This document shows positions 12,717 to 19,832 of a DNA stretch of 19,832 nt, in pieces. The translations under genes and the position numbers were made by a program. A model generated the notes under the pieces. It saw only the letters and a program-made list of their open reading frames with translations, did no database searches and had not been told where the DNA came from. Position 1 is the stretch's first letter. The number at the start of each line of letters is the position of its first letter. Location: positions 1 to 19,832 of the forward strand of contig JAVBTR010000102.1 in assembly GCA_031556065.1 (NCBI GenBank), written 5' to 3'. This DNA comes from JAVBTR01 sp031556065. GTDB taxonomy: Bacteria > Bacillota > Clostridia > Christensenellales > Aristaeellaceae.

Positions 12717-12882
12717 TTTTGCCACCTCTTTCCCTATTGATTCTTAGTTCGTCCTCCACCATTTCAATCCCAGCTACCAATAGCTCATGCACAAAATCCT
12801 GAACGCTGATGTCCTTTTCGAACACGATCCGTTTCAGCCGCCTGTGCAGCTCATCCTCTACCCGAATGCTGATCCCCTTCAT
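12703..12882 (-). CDS. Ribbon-helix-helix (Arc/MetJ-like) DNA-binding protein (59 aa)
   Basis: I chose ATG 12882 (MKGISIRVEDELHRRLKRIV), which has AAGGGGG six bases before it, over the more upstream ATGs. A short beta strand (GISIRV) followed by helices (EDELHRRLKRIVFEKD) and a second helix starting at ISVQDFVHELLVAGIEM is the ribbon-helix-helix pattern, here with the basic residues of a DNA-binding form. It is probably a phage transcription regulator or accessory DNA-binding protein acting as a dimer. It is cotranscribed with the Cys-rich gene, and starts 86 bp after the polymerase stop. The C terminus (RINRERGGKNGPM) is basic and probably disordered. Confidence 0.8.
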   Translation of the reverse strand: MKGISIRVEDELHRRLKRIVFEKDISVQDFVHELLVAGIEMVEDELRINRERGGKNGPM

Positions 12883-12968
12883 AACCATCCCCCTTTTCAT
12901 ATTTGGTATGGACATATTCGCTCTAAACAGGGAGAATAGCAAAGACGAAAGATTGAACTTATTGTTAT

Positions 12969-14906
12969 CTAGTCCTTACGATAGTAGGTACACTCGTAAC
13001 CAGTCGCAAGTAGGGGCAAGCCCTCGGCCCACGTTGGGCCTTGACACATAAGGTCGCATACTTCTTCCAGCGAACCTTCGAGAGCGGCTTTTTCAACAAC
13101 AACCTCATCATGCACATGAAAAACGATGGGATAACCTGCACCTTCCACATTCACCATGGTATGAGCCAAGAGATCACGAGCTACGGATTGGCAAATATTT
13201 TCGCAAATTTTTCCCCCAAATGTTTCTATCTCTGTCCACTGGTGGTTCGTTCCAATGCCCATGTAAGCAATGCTTCTGCCGCCAAAGCGGTTTGTAGTGA
13301 AGTGGGGATCGATGTAACAAAGCTCTCTACCGCCGGGTAGACGGATGAACATTTTCTGATCCTTCAGATAAAGCCGTAACCGCCCCACTTTAGCGCTGGT
13401 CTTGTTTTCGATCACATGAAAGGCTGCACGTTCCAGAGCCTTCCATAGTTTCACGATTTTGGGGTTTGCCGCCCTCCAGGCGTCCACCAGCGGTTGCATC
13501 TCTTCCTCTGGCATCTTTGCCCCCATGTTCTTCAGTGCGCCAACACCGCCGCCGTAACCACAGCTCAAAACTGCTCCCTTACCTTTCTGCCGATATTCAT
13601 AATTTGGATGGCCTTTTACGATAGTATCCTTGGGGACATGAAACATACGGCTGGCGGTAGCTTCGTAGATTTTACCGGCTCCACGGAACTCCTCCAACAC
13701 CCATTCCTCCCCGGCCAGCCACGCCAGCACTCTAGCTTCAATGGCAGAGAAATCTGCTACGATGAAACGGTGGTTTTCCTTGGGAATAAAAGCTGTGCGG
13801 ATCAGTTCTGAAAGGGTATTAGGAACTGATCCAAAGAGCAGCTCCACCATTTCTGCATCTCCATTGCGCACGTATTCCCTGGCAAGGGATAGGTCGGGCA
13901 GATGATTTTGCGGAAGATTTTGAATTTGTGTAAGCCTTCCGGACCATCGAAATGAACGTGATGCGCCGCCAAACTGCAATAGCCCATGTATCCTGCCGTC
14001 GTTGCAAATAGTCCGCGCCATGGCTTCGTACTTTTTAACCGATGTTTTTGATAGTTCCAGGCGGAGGGAAAGCAGTTCATTTACAACGCCCTCCGAAGCC
14101 GCCACCTTTTCCTGTACTAGCTTTTTACTGAGACCTGGCATAGGGTGATCCTGCTCCACCAGCCACTTTTTTAGCTGAGCAATGCTGCCTGGGTTTTCAA
14201 GGCCAGATATTTCCCTAGCTCTGTTGATTGCCTGCTTGCTAAAATCCCTATCTACTTGGATTGCCTTTTCGATAAGCTGCTGATCTACCAGCACACCACG
14301 ATCGTTGATGATCTGATCCAACGCATATAGTTCCCATTCATGCTCCGGCAGCGGATAAGCTTCCAAAGCCTTACGCACAGCCCTCTCCGTTTCTACGTCC
14401 TGGATGTTATATGCTTTAAAAGTTTCCCATTTATCGGGAGCATGACTGGGGAGATTGCGGGTGCGACCGCCGTTCACTTTGGTGGGTTTGCAGGGGACGG
14501 AGAAGTATTTGATCAAATCCCTTCCCTCATCCATTTTCAATTGAGATAGATTAAGCTGAATAGCCGCATCCCCCAGTTTGGGAGGCAACGTTAAATAGGA
14601 TGCCATCACCGCCGTGCATCGCCATTGATGGGGATCAAGGTATTGGCCGATATACTTCGAAAGACATACGCGTTCAAACGCGGAATTGTACCCAATTTTT
14701 ATAATGCTGGGATCAACCAGCGCTTCAAGCACAGCTTGAGGTAGTTTCTCTCCACTTATTAAATCCAACAATTGCACTGGCTCGTCATCAAAAGCATAAG
14801 CAAAAAGCAAGACTTCAAAATCGGGCGAATCCACATAACGGTATACACCACATTTGGGCAATGGTGCGGAAGAAAAAGTCTCAATATCTATTCCGAGGAT
14901 AGGCAA
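12969..14906 (-). CDS. Phage DNA polymerase, family A, with 3'-5' exonuclease domain
   Basis: A 645-aa replicative polymerase. The N-terminal DnaQ-like exonuclease has D7-x-E9 (GIDIET), GYNSAFERVCL as Exo II and YNIQDVETER as Exo III, so proofreading residues are present. The polymerase domain has motif A (VADFSAIEARVLAW), motif B around KGKGAVLSCGYGGG, and motif C HDEVV at 599-603. There is no 5'-3' exonuclease domain, as in other phage family A enzymes. The start is TTG 14906 after AAGGAGG with 7-8 nt spacing. A hairpin ending in TTTT lies directly before that ribosome binding site. The gene sits between the DUF2815 gene and the ribbon-helix-helix gene. Confidence 0.95.
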   Translation of the reverse strand: MPILGIDIETFSSAPLPKCGVYRYVDSPDFEVLLFAYAFDDEPVQLLDLISGEKLPQAVLEALVDPSIIKIGYNSAFERVCLSKYIGQYLDPHQWRCTAVMASYLTLPPKLGDAAIQLNLSQLKMDEGRDLIKYFSVPCKPTKVNGGRTRNLPSHAPDKWETFKAYNIQDVETERAVRKALEAYPLPEHEWELYALDQIINDRGVLVDQQLIEKAIQVDRDFSKQAINRAREISGLENPGSIAQLKKWLVEQDHPMPGLSKKLVQEKVAASEGVVNELLSLRLELSKTSVKKYEAMARTICNDGRIHGLLQFGGASRSFRWSGRLTQIQNLPQNHLPDLSLAREYVRNGDAEMVELLFGSVPNTLSELIRTAFIPKENHRFIVADFSAIEARVLAWLAGEEWVLEEFRGAGKIYEATASRMFHVPKDTIVKGHPNYEYRQKGKGAVLSCGYGGGVGALKNMGAKMPEEEMQPLVDAWRAANPKIVKLWKALERAAFHVIENKTSAKVGRLRLYLKDQKMFIRLPGGRELCYIDPHFTTNRFGGRSIAYMGIGTNHQWTEIETFGGKICENICQSVARDLLAHTMVNVEGAGYPIVFHVHDEVVVEKAALEGSLEEVCDLMCQGPTWAEGLPLLATGYECTYYRKD

Positions 14907-14924
14907 ATCCTCACCTCCTTAAAA

Positions 14925-14989
14925 GCCGCCCACAGACGCTCCATGGGCGGCATGGTTGTTTTAGCAATCGGCACTATCGGCCCGATTGC
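14925..14989 (-). promoter_or_regulatory. Two hairpins in the DNA polymerase leader
   Basis: GCCGCCCA (14925-14932) with TGGGCGGC (14944-14951) forms a perfect 8-bp stem that on the minus strand is followed at once by TTTT and then AAGGAGG of the polymerase gene. GCAATCGG (14964-14971) with CCGATTGC (14982-14989) forms a second perfect 8-bp stem. The first is terminator-like or could mask translation of the polymerase. A 26-codon GTG-started frame precedes it on the minus strand, a possible leader peptide, but support is thin. Confidence 0.5.
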
Positions 14990-15054
14990 CAGTTGTTTGT
15001 GGTTGTCTGCATGGATTTTTTGACTGCCGGCTGTTTTTCACCGCTGGTGCGTGT

Positions 15055-15594
15055 TTAGCTCAGAAAATCATCGTCATCGATGTCATCCAGGGCATCGAAT
15101 TCATCCTCAGCACGGGCACGGCCATTGAGAGGCTCACCTTCGCACCACTTTTGAATGTTGCCTAAACCGCAGGCGATACCACGGTTGCCGTTGTTACTGA
15201 ACGCATAGAAGCCTAATGAAGCGCGAACATAACAGCCAGAATAAATCTGTAAGGGATTAGTGATGGGTACACGCTTGCGATCCACCACTTGGGGCTTTTC
15301 CTTGCTGTTAGCGTTCACAAAATAGCAGCCTTTATAGTTGGGATCATCCGAGCGCTCAATGTCGCCATCCCGCAGGGGAATTTTCAGATTAGCCGGGATT
15401 TTGCCACCCAGTTTAGCTACACCCTCTTGCTTGGCCTGTTCGATTGCTGCCTTGATGGCCTCTACCGTATCCGTATCGGATTTGGGGATAATGAACGAAC
15501 AGCTATATTTCGGTTCGCTGCCGTTAATGGACTTGGGTTCGAATACGTGCGCAAACGATGTGCGCACCTTCCCTGTAATAACCTTTGTAGACAT
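15055..15594 (-). CDS. DUF2815 phage single-strand DNA-binding-like protein
   Basis: A 179-aa protein starting at ATG 15594 behind AGGAGG. It begins MSTKVITGKVRTSFAHVFEP and has YSCSFIIPKSD and YFVNANSKEKPQVVD, the DUF2815 pattern. It ends in a strongly acidic tail (DEFDALDDIDDDDFLS) like those of single-strand DNA-binding proteins that use such tails to bind partners. DUF2815 proteins are usually found with DUF2800 and a family A polymerase, as here, and have been likened to T7 gp2.5-type SSB. The likely role is coating single-stranded phage DNA during replication and recombination. It is full length. Confidence 0.88.
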   Translation of the reverse strand: MSTKVITGKVRTSFAHVFEPKSINGSEPKYSCSFIIPKSDTDTVEAIKAAIEQAKQEGVAKLGGKIPANLKIPLRDGDIERSDDPNYKGCYFVNANSKEKPQVVDRKRVPITNPLQIYSGCYVRASLGFYAFSNNGNRGIACGLGNIQKWCEGEPLNGRARAEDEFDALDDIDDDDFLS

Positions 15595-15695
15595 ATTGCT
15601 TCCTCCTTAAAATGGGTCTTTCTGTTGAAACTGACCATGATCGTTAATATCAGCCATGATCATTTTCAGTCGTTGATTGTGGTTGCCGACCACGA

Positions 15696-16862
15696 TTATT
15701 GGTCAAAAAAATCCATCCCCGCTGTGGAGATGGCCTTGCGTGAATCGCTTTCGGGGACCAATGTTGGTGCTCCCTCTGGCTTGATGATGTACTTCCCCAA
15801 GACTTCATTGAACTGTTTACGGCCCATGCGCTTTTCCAATTCACCAATGCCTAACAGGGCAGTTTTGTAGATATCGGTATAGCCTGCTTCTGTGGCAGCC
15901 TTGATAACCTCCGCATCCGATGTGTATTTACGAACGGAGCGACCAGCCACCAGCTTGTACCCAGCCCATTGTTTGCCATCGATAGCCTGTTGGGTAGCAT
16001 AGGCAAGCAGGTCCTGGACCCAGTTGTTCAAGCTTTCAGCCACCGGGAGGATATCTACCAATTCTTCATCGGAGAGCAGATCGGGCTGCTTGAAATCCCT
16101 TACCGCCAGCGCCATGTGATATTCACTCCGGGAACGGCAGGTATACCTTGCACGGCAGAATCGGCAATGATCACCGGCGCAGAAATCGCCTTCACCCTTG
16201 GCGGCCTGTAATGCTTTGGGCTTCACTTCATTTTCTGCCCATTGGAGTAAAGCTTCTGCCGTGATCTCATAGGTAGATGTGTTGTTAAGTCTGGGCTGCA
16301 CAATGGTCATGCGAACGGATTTGATATCGTAAAGGGCATCAAATTCCAGCAACGCGCCTAAGCCGTATAGCATGAGCTGGCTATTGCATTCCGCATTGAC
16401 CCTTACGCCGCGACCGCCTTTGAAGTCGATCACCTCAATCATCCCATCCGCTACGATCACCAAATCACCAGTGCCAAAGCCATTAGGCACATAATCCGAA
16501 AAGTCCAACCGATGCTCTACCATGATGAAGGGATCCTTGCAGCCAAGCCTTACGGCTTCGATGGTTTCAACGCAGAAGGCTACATATTCGTCCGTGACAC
16601 TTTCGGCTTCGTCTGAGTAGAAGGCATTATCCTCATGATCCTGGTATTGCATTTCGATGGTTTCAGCGGGTACATCCCCTAGATAACGATGGAGCTTTAA
16701 TTCACACAGCTCGTGCAAATATGTGCCCTCTTCCGCGTACTGGGAGGTTGTTTCCGTAAAGTGTTCAGATAGTTTCACACTGGGCGGGCAAGCCATCCAG
16801 CGATGTGAACTGGATGCGCTTAATGTGGCATGCCCACGGTTGTTGTGCTGGATCGCCATCAT
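15696..16862 (-). CDS. DUF2800 nuclease (Cas4/RecB-like PD-(D/E)XK with Fe-S-type cysteines)
   Basis: A 388-aa protein starting at ATG 16862, seven bases after GAGGTGG. The visible nuclease motifs are H50 (GTYLHELCE), G132-D133 (GTGDLVIV), the E/D-x-K element IDFKGG at 145-150 with K148, and the QLMLYG helix. A C-x4-C-x2-C-x5-C cluster near residue 240 (CAGDHCRFCRARYTC) resembles the iron-sulfur site of Cas4/AddB enzymes. It is probably an exonuclease for phage recombination or end processing, working with the DUF2815 SSB-like protein next door. Its start overlaps the preceding gene by 4 nt. About 100 bp to the next gene hold only short repeats (CATGATC twice, a GTGGT/ACCAC hairpin). Confidence 0.9.
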   Translation of the reverse strand: MMAIQHNNRGHATLSASSSHRWMACPPSVKLSEHFTETTSQYAEEGTYLHELCELKLHRYLGDVPAETIEMQYQDHEDNAFYSDEAESVTDEYVAFCVETIEAVRLGCKDPFIMVEHRLDFSDYVPNGFGTGDLVIVADGMIEVIDFKGGRGVRVNAECNSQLMLYGLGALLEFDALYDIKSVRMTIVQPRLNNTSTYEITAEALLQWAENEVKPKALQAAKGEGDFCAGDHCRFCRARYTCRSRSEYHMALAVRDFKQPDLLSDEELVDILPVAESLNNWVQDLLAYATQQAIDGKQWAGYKLVAGRSVRKYTSDAEVIKAATEAGYTDIYKTALLGIGELEKRMGRKQFNEVLGKYIIKPEGAPTLVPESDSRKAISTAGMDFFDQ

Positions 16863-17206
16863 ATAGCAGCCACCTCTTTTTTAAGGGCTTCATATTGGGA
16901 TAGTGGCAACTCCGTAAGCTTGTTCACTCCGAACTTGACTAAGATGGCCCTGATCTTCGGTCTGTTTTCCATACTGGAATAGGCCGATACAAAAGCCCGT
17001 AATTCTTCCAGGGTCATGGTGGAAGAATTGCTTTTCTCTGCTGGCTGAATTGGTTCCTGCGGAACCGCATCCTGTACTGGCTCCCGTAGGGGCGTATCTT
17101 GCACAGCCTGTACTGGCTCCTGCGGCGCATCAAACAGCGCTACCAGATCATCCGCCAGCTTGCGAAGACTATCCGCGATAGTCACAATTTCCTTGATTTT
17201 TGACAT
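16859..17206 (-). CDS. Phage protein often labelled 'rRNA biogenesis protein rrp5'-like (115 aa)
   Basis: A short protein with three parts. First is an N-terminal helix (KEIVTIADSLRKLADDLVAL). Next is a low-complexity Pro/Gln/Glu linker at about residues 28-58 made of imperfect EPVQ/EPIQ units. Last is a C-terminal helical domain (LEELRAFVSAYSSMENRPKI, then LVKFGVNKLTELP). The C-terminal domain resembles proteins found just before DUF2800 in many Firmicutes phages, which carry the automatic label rrp5 without functional support. The start is ATG 17206; the shared GCCCATTTTTA leader lies upstream. It is translationally coupled to DUF2800. It may be a partner or loading factor for that nuclease; this is inference from gene order. 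Confidence 0.65.
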   Translation of the reverse strand: MSKIKEIVTIADSLRKLADDLVALFDAPQEPVQAVQDTPLREPVQDAVPQEPIQPAEKSNSSTMTLEELRAFVSAYSSMENRPKIRAILVKFGVNKLTELPLSQYEALKKEVAAI

Positions 17207-17225
17207 GAGTATCCTTTCCTCTCAC

Positions 17226-17289
17226 TAAAAATGGGCACAAGAAATACGCCTAGCTGGTAGGCGAACGTATCCTACTTTTCATGGCAGTA
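17226..17289 (-). promoter_or_regulatory. Second copy of the hairpin and GCCCATTTTTA leader
   Basis: On the minus strand ACTGCCATGAAAA is followed by the hairpin CGCCTA/TAGGCG (plus-strand arms 17247-17252 and 17258-17263, 5-nt loop), then TATTTC, then TGCCCATTTTTA (plus strand 17226-17237), then the GAGAGGAAAGG of the next gene. It matches the leader before the small terminase gene in order and wording, though the stem bases differ. Confidence 0.45.
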
Positions 17290-18447
17290 CTACCTCATAA
17301 GCTTGTCCACGGCACGAATCAAGTCCATCTTTTTATCCGTCCGCTCCCAAAGGAGATCCACATCTATACGCCCGAAATGACCATAGGCGGCTAAAGGCGC
17401 ATAGATGGGTTGCTGCAAATCCAACGCTTTAATAATCGCACCGGGACGCAGATCAAAAGTATCCATAACGGCCTGGGCAATGATATCTTCACCCATCATG
17501 CTGGTACCAAAGGTATCCACCGAAACGCTTACAGGCTTAGAATACCCGATGGCATAGGCGATCTGTACTTCACAGCGGCTTGCCAACCCTGCAGCTACAA
17601 TGTTTTTTGCTACCCATCGTGCTGCATACGCACCGGAACGGTCTACCTTTGATCCCTCTTTCCCGGACAAAGCCCCGCCACCGATGTGTGCAATGGGGCC
17701 ATACTGATCCACCGCCAGCTTACGCCCAGTTAAACCGGTGTCCGCAACAGGGCCGCCCAGGGTAAACTTCCCGGATGGATTAATAAGGATTTTGATCTTC
17801 TTGCCCATCAATTCTTCGGGGATGGTGCGTTTGATCACTTTTTCGTACAGAGTACGGTAAAGGCAATCCGGGCAGGTATCTTCTTCATGCTGCACAGATA
17901 ACACCACCGCCGTGACTTCCTTAGGCTTGTTGTTTTCATACAGCACCGTCACCTGGGATTTGCCATCTGCTCCCAGCCATTTGGTGTGACGGGCCAGCTT
18001 GTCCACCCTGCGGCAAAGGGCATGGGCCAGTTGCACAGGCAGAGGCATGAATGCTGCGGTTTCATCCGTGGCATAGCCGACCATAATGCCTTGATCACCT
18101 GCGCCCATATCATCCCCAGCACCAACAGCCTGAGCAATATCCGGGGATTGTTCATGGATCTTGATATCGATATCCAGATGATTTTCATCCCCACACAGGT
18201 CTTTTTTTCGGTAGCCGATTTCACAGATGCATTCCATAACCAAATGCTTATAGGGCACCTTGGCATTGGATGTCACCTCGCCTGCTACCACGATCTTCCC
18301 TGCTGTGGCAAACACCTCTATCGCCACACGAGCCTTTTGATCTTGCTGCAGGTGCGCGTCCAGAATACGATCTGCAACGAAATCGCAGAATTTGTCCGGG
18401 TGCCCTCGCCTCACACTCTCGGCGGTCACTAATCTTTGGTTTCCCAT
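17290..18447 (-). CDS. metK: S-adenosylmethionine synthetase (methionine adenosyltransferase)
   Basis: A 385-aa enzyme that makes SAM from methionine and ATP in the cytoplasm. I chose ATG 18447 (MGNQRLVTAESVRRGHPDK) because GGAGAG lies 7 nt upstream; the longer frame from 18558 lacks support. Signature motifs are intact: GHPDK at 15-19, GAGDQG at 115-120, and the C-terminal GGGALSGKEGSKVDRSGAYAAR glycine-rich loop. Length is normal, so it should be active. Phage-borne copies occur in Firmicutes phages and would supply SAM to phage methyltransferases such as the one at 2594-1347 or compensate for SAM drain in the host. I saw no SAM riboswitch in the short leader. Confidence 0.95.
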   Translation of the reverse strand: MGNQRLVTAESVRRGHPDKFCDFVADRILDAHLQQDQKARVAIEVFATAGKIVVAGEVTSNAKVPYKHLVMECICEIGYRKKDLCGDENHLDIDIKIHEQSPDIAQAVGAGDDMGAGDQGIMVGYATDETAAFMPLPVQLAHALCRRVDKLARHTKWLGADGKSQVTVLYENNKPKEVTAVVLSVQHEEDTCPDCLYRTLYEKVIKRTIPEELMGKKIKILINPSGKFTLGGPVADTGLTGRKLAVDQYGPIAHIGGGALSGKEGSKVDRSGAYAARWVAKNIVAAGLASRCEVQIAYAIGYSKPVSVSVDTFGTSMMGEDIIAQAVMDTFDLRPGAIIKALDLQQPIYAPLAAYGHFGRIDVDLLWERTDKKMDLIRAVDKLMR

Positions 18448-18535
18448 GGGTTCACTCTCCTTAAAGATATTTATTGGTAAGCCTTTTTGGCTTGATCCCG
18501 CTGCTAGGGACTTATCCCACTGAATAGACCTGATC

Positions 18536-18904
18536 TCATTGATTTGACTTGAGCCCACGGATAGGGCTGCGCCAGCCCGCTAAAACCTTGGCCGCCAAGT
18601 AATCCAAACCTCGCTTGATATGCTGCCAAACAAAGATGGGCTGATAGTTTTCCGGGGCCTCCTCCTGCCAAATGTCCGTAATGACCCACTCGCCGCCTAC
18701 GCATTTGAGCAAAAGGTATATACCACTGTGGTAATGCAGCTCTTGGCAGATGGTATCCAGCTTGTGGCTGCTGTGCTCATGGTGCTGAAGAAAAACAGCC
18801 AGTTCACGTTTGAGAACAAAGGCTTTGATGTAACGGATACCCAGGTTCCGGTTCAACCGTTCAAACTGCCGCCAACCCTCACGGGAGAAGGAAATGCGCA
18901 TCAT
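18536..18904 (-). CDS. Phage protein of unknown function (122 aa)
   Basis: ATG 18904 follows GGGAGGTG and overlaps the preceding stop by 4 nt (ATGA). The protein is a mixed alpha/beta, mildly basic molecule beginning MMRISFSREGWRQFERLNRN with a middle HHEHSSHKLDTICQELHYHS segment unusually rich in histidine, then LLKCVGGEWVITDIWQ. No membrane segment or signal peptide is present. I do not recognise the family. About 90 bp to metK hold a short AAGCC/GGCTT hairpin near 18490 and GGGATNAAG-like repeats, but no clear terminator, so metK is probably cotranscribed. Confidence 0.7.
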   Translation of the reverse strand: MMRISFSREGWRQFERLNRNLGIRYIKAFVLKRELAVFLQHHEHSSHKLDTICQELHYHSGIYLLLKCVGGEWVITDIWQEEAPENYQPIFVWQHIKRGLDYLAAKVLAGWRSPIRGLKSNQ

Positions 18905-19128
18905 TGTTCTGCACCTCCCATATCCCGCTGGCGGGTGAAGGTAACGTTGCTCACATTCCGGCTGGGCATAATGATCACGATTTCATGCTGATCTCCGAAC
19001 AACACGGAGAGTAATCTGGAGCGCAATGTCTTTTTCTTGATATCTGCCAGTAACCGATGGGTTCCGCTGGCGTGGGGAGAGGGCATGTTGATATCCATCT
19101 GGATGGAGTCGGGTTTTGCCTGTGTCAT
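18901..19128 (-). CDS. Small basic phage protein of unknown function (75 aa)
   Basis: ATG 19128 lies eight bases after GGAGG. The N-terminal third is polar and probably flexible (MTQAKPDSIQMDINMPSPHA). A basic segment DIKKKTLRSRLLSVLFGD follows, then a beta-like EIVIIMPSRNVSNVTFTRQR. I recognise no family. It is translationally coupled to the 122-aa gene downstream. Both lie between the sigma-like gene and metK, at the start of the visible operon. Confidence 0.65.
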   Translation of the reverse strand: MTQAKPDSIQMDINMPSPHASGTHRLLADIKKKTLRSRLLSVLFGDQHEIVIIMPSRNVSNVTFTRQRDMGGAEQ

Positions 19129-19214
19129 AGTGAGATGCCTCCTATTTTTGTTTTTGAAAGCCTTTCACCTGACACATGCTGGAGATGGGGTTTGGCAACC
19201 TGATTTTCAAAAAA

Positions 19215-19811
19215 TCAGAAACTTTTTTTCATCTGTTCAATAGCAAGTCGAATCGCCTTAGTAACCGCTTGATGCGATATACCTATTTGTGACGCAATTT
19301 CCCGATGGGTTGCTCCTTTTACAAAATGAAGTAATACAAGCTTTCGCTGCTTCTCAGTCAGCACCGCCAGCATCCTATCAATGGATTCCTTCTCTTCCAG
19401 CGCGGCAACAAAATCAAAGGGATCACGCAGATCGCTCCCCTCAACCACATCATGGCTGTATGAGAAATGGTCGTTCTCTTCACGCTGGATTTGGTTATGC
19501 TCCAGCCGATCTTCCCCAGCCAGCATCAGCGAAACAGTCCAATCCATATCTTCCAATACAGTCTTATCCAACGCATCGCCACCCTCATACCGATACTCGC
19601 CGCAACGGTCCACAGCATAAACCGTCGCGCCATTAGCCGTTTCATATGAATAGAAGCCGCTCTGATAAACACGCAACTCCCCATGTGCACCAATAGCTGC
19701 CTCTGCAACCACCTCGCTGTTACTCTCCCGGAGTGCCTTGGCAGTAGGCAGCTTTTGTCCTTGTGTTGGGGAAACCAGTTTCTTCAGTTCCTTTAAAGTG
19801 ATGGGTGTCAT
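19215..19811 (-). CDS. Sigma-70 region 4-like phage transcription regulator (198 aa)
   Basis: The C-terminal part at about residues 145-195 is a sigma region 4 helix-turn-helix: LTEKQRKLVLLHFVKGATHR, then EIASQIGISHQAVTKAIRLA. The ~140-residue N terminus (AAIGAHGELRVYQSGFYSYETA, then YAVDRCGEYRYEGG) looks like a small beta-rich domain and is not a sigma region 2, so this is not a complete sigma factor. Similar proteins in Firmicutes phages are annotated as sigma-like or late regulators. The ATG at 19811 has AGGAAGG and GAGG upstream. As the first gene of the visible minus-strand set it could control the operon; a second sigma-like regulator (DUF1492) closes the next operon at 5430. Confidence 0.8.
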   Translation of the reverse strand: MTPITLKELKKLVSPTQGQKLPTAKALRESNSEVVAEAAIGAHGELRVYQSGFYSYETANGATVYAVDRCGEYRYEGGDALDKTVLEDMDWTVSLMLAGEDRLEHNQIQREENDHFSYSHDVVEGSDLRDPFDFVAALEEKESIDRMLAVLTEKQRKLVLLHFVKGATHREIASQIGISHQAVTKAIRLAIEQMKKSF

Positions 19812-19832
19812 ATGGCCTCGTCCTTCCTCAAT

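Noticed and set aside
15289..15870. 193-aa plus-strand frame
   Set aside because: It is antisense to the DUF2815 gene and the 3' end of DUF2800, both of which have clear family features, and it has no ribosome binding site.
18448..18535. SAM riboswitch before metK
   Set aside because: The leader is short and shows only a small AAGCC/GGCTT hairpin; I could not find the conserved core of a known SAM riboswitch class.
1..19832. tRNA genes, insertion sequences, an integrase or attachment sites
   Set aside because: I looked for tRNA-like folds, transposase motifs and recombinase signatures and saw none.

Overview
The window looks like the replication and early gene block, plus the edge of the packaging module, of a tailed phage or prophage of a Bacillota (Firmicutes) host, most likely a clostridial gut lineage. 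The evidence is the gene set (family A DNA polymerase, DUF2815 SSB-like protein, DUF2800 nuclease, VapE-type primase-helicase, SNF2 helicase, VRR-NUC, DUF1492 regulator, P27-family small terminase), strong GGAGG ribosome binding sites, TTG and GTG starts, and tightly overlapped genes. No integrase or attachment site is visible, so prophage and lytic phage cannot be told apart.

Almost all genes are on the minus strand, read from high to low coordinates. From the right come a sigma-region-4 protein (19811-19215), two small unknowns, an S-adenosylmethionine synthetase (metK), an 'rrp5-like' phage protein, the DUF2800 nuclease, the DUF2815 protein and DNA polymerase. Then follow a ribbon-helix-helix protein and a Cys-rich protein. 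A plus-strand AAA/DUF4143 ATPase with its own promoter-like sequence and terminator interrupts the block (11215-12399). VapE follows, then a 574-bp gap with no confident gene but with GTTAC repeats and a 13-bp inverted repeat. After it come the SNF2 helicase, VRR-NUC, a DUF4406-like protein, a Cys-rich protein and DUF1492, ending at a bidirectional terminator (about 5347-5393). At the far left are a ParB-N/DNA methyltransferase fusion, a phage 'virulence-related' protein and the start of the small terminase subunit.

The standout is a plus-strand module at about 2640-5390, embedded in the minus-strand genome. It begins with a GC-rich non-coding stretch holding two 103-bp tandem repeats followed by an intrinsic terminator. 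Six short ORFs of no recognised function follow (92, 81, 150, 72, 72 and 61 aa). Each of the four junctions between ORFs 2 and 6 holds what I read as a complete type I hammerhead self-cleaving ribozyme. All four have the CUGANGA and GAAA core, a UC cleavage site, GNRA or short loops, covarying stem III, a conserved loop II/stem I contact, and a distal stem I helix formed by TTTGAAA and TTTCAAA. That helix is swapped end for end in copy 4 with pairing kept. The stop codon of every upstream ORF lies inside the ribozyme, and the next ORF's ribosome binding site lies just downstream of it. The arrangement predicts a polycistronic RNA that cuts itself into single-gene messages, possibly gated by the ribosome finishing the upstream ORF. 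Hammerheads in bacteria and phages are known; a four-copy, stop-codon-coupled, one-per-junction array is the part that may be undescribed.

The other genes fit together as follows. VapE, the SNF2 helicase, polymerase, SSB-like protein and the two nucleases would copy and recombine phage DNA. MetK would supply SAM for the methyltransferase. The sigma-like and DUF1492 proteins would time transcription before packaging begins with the terminase.
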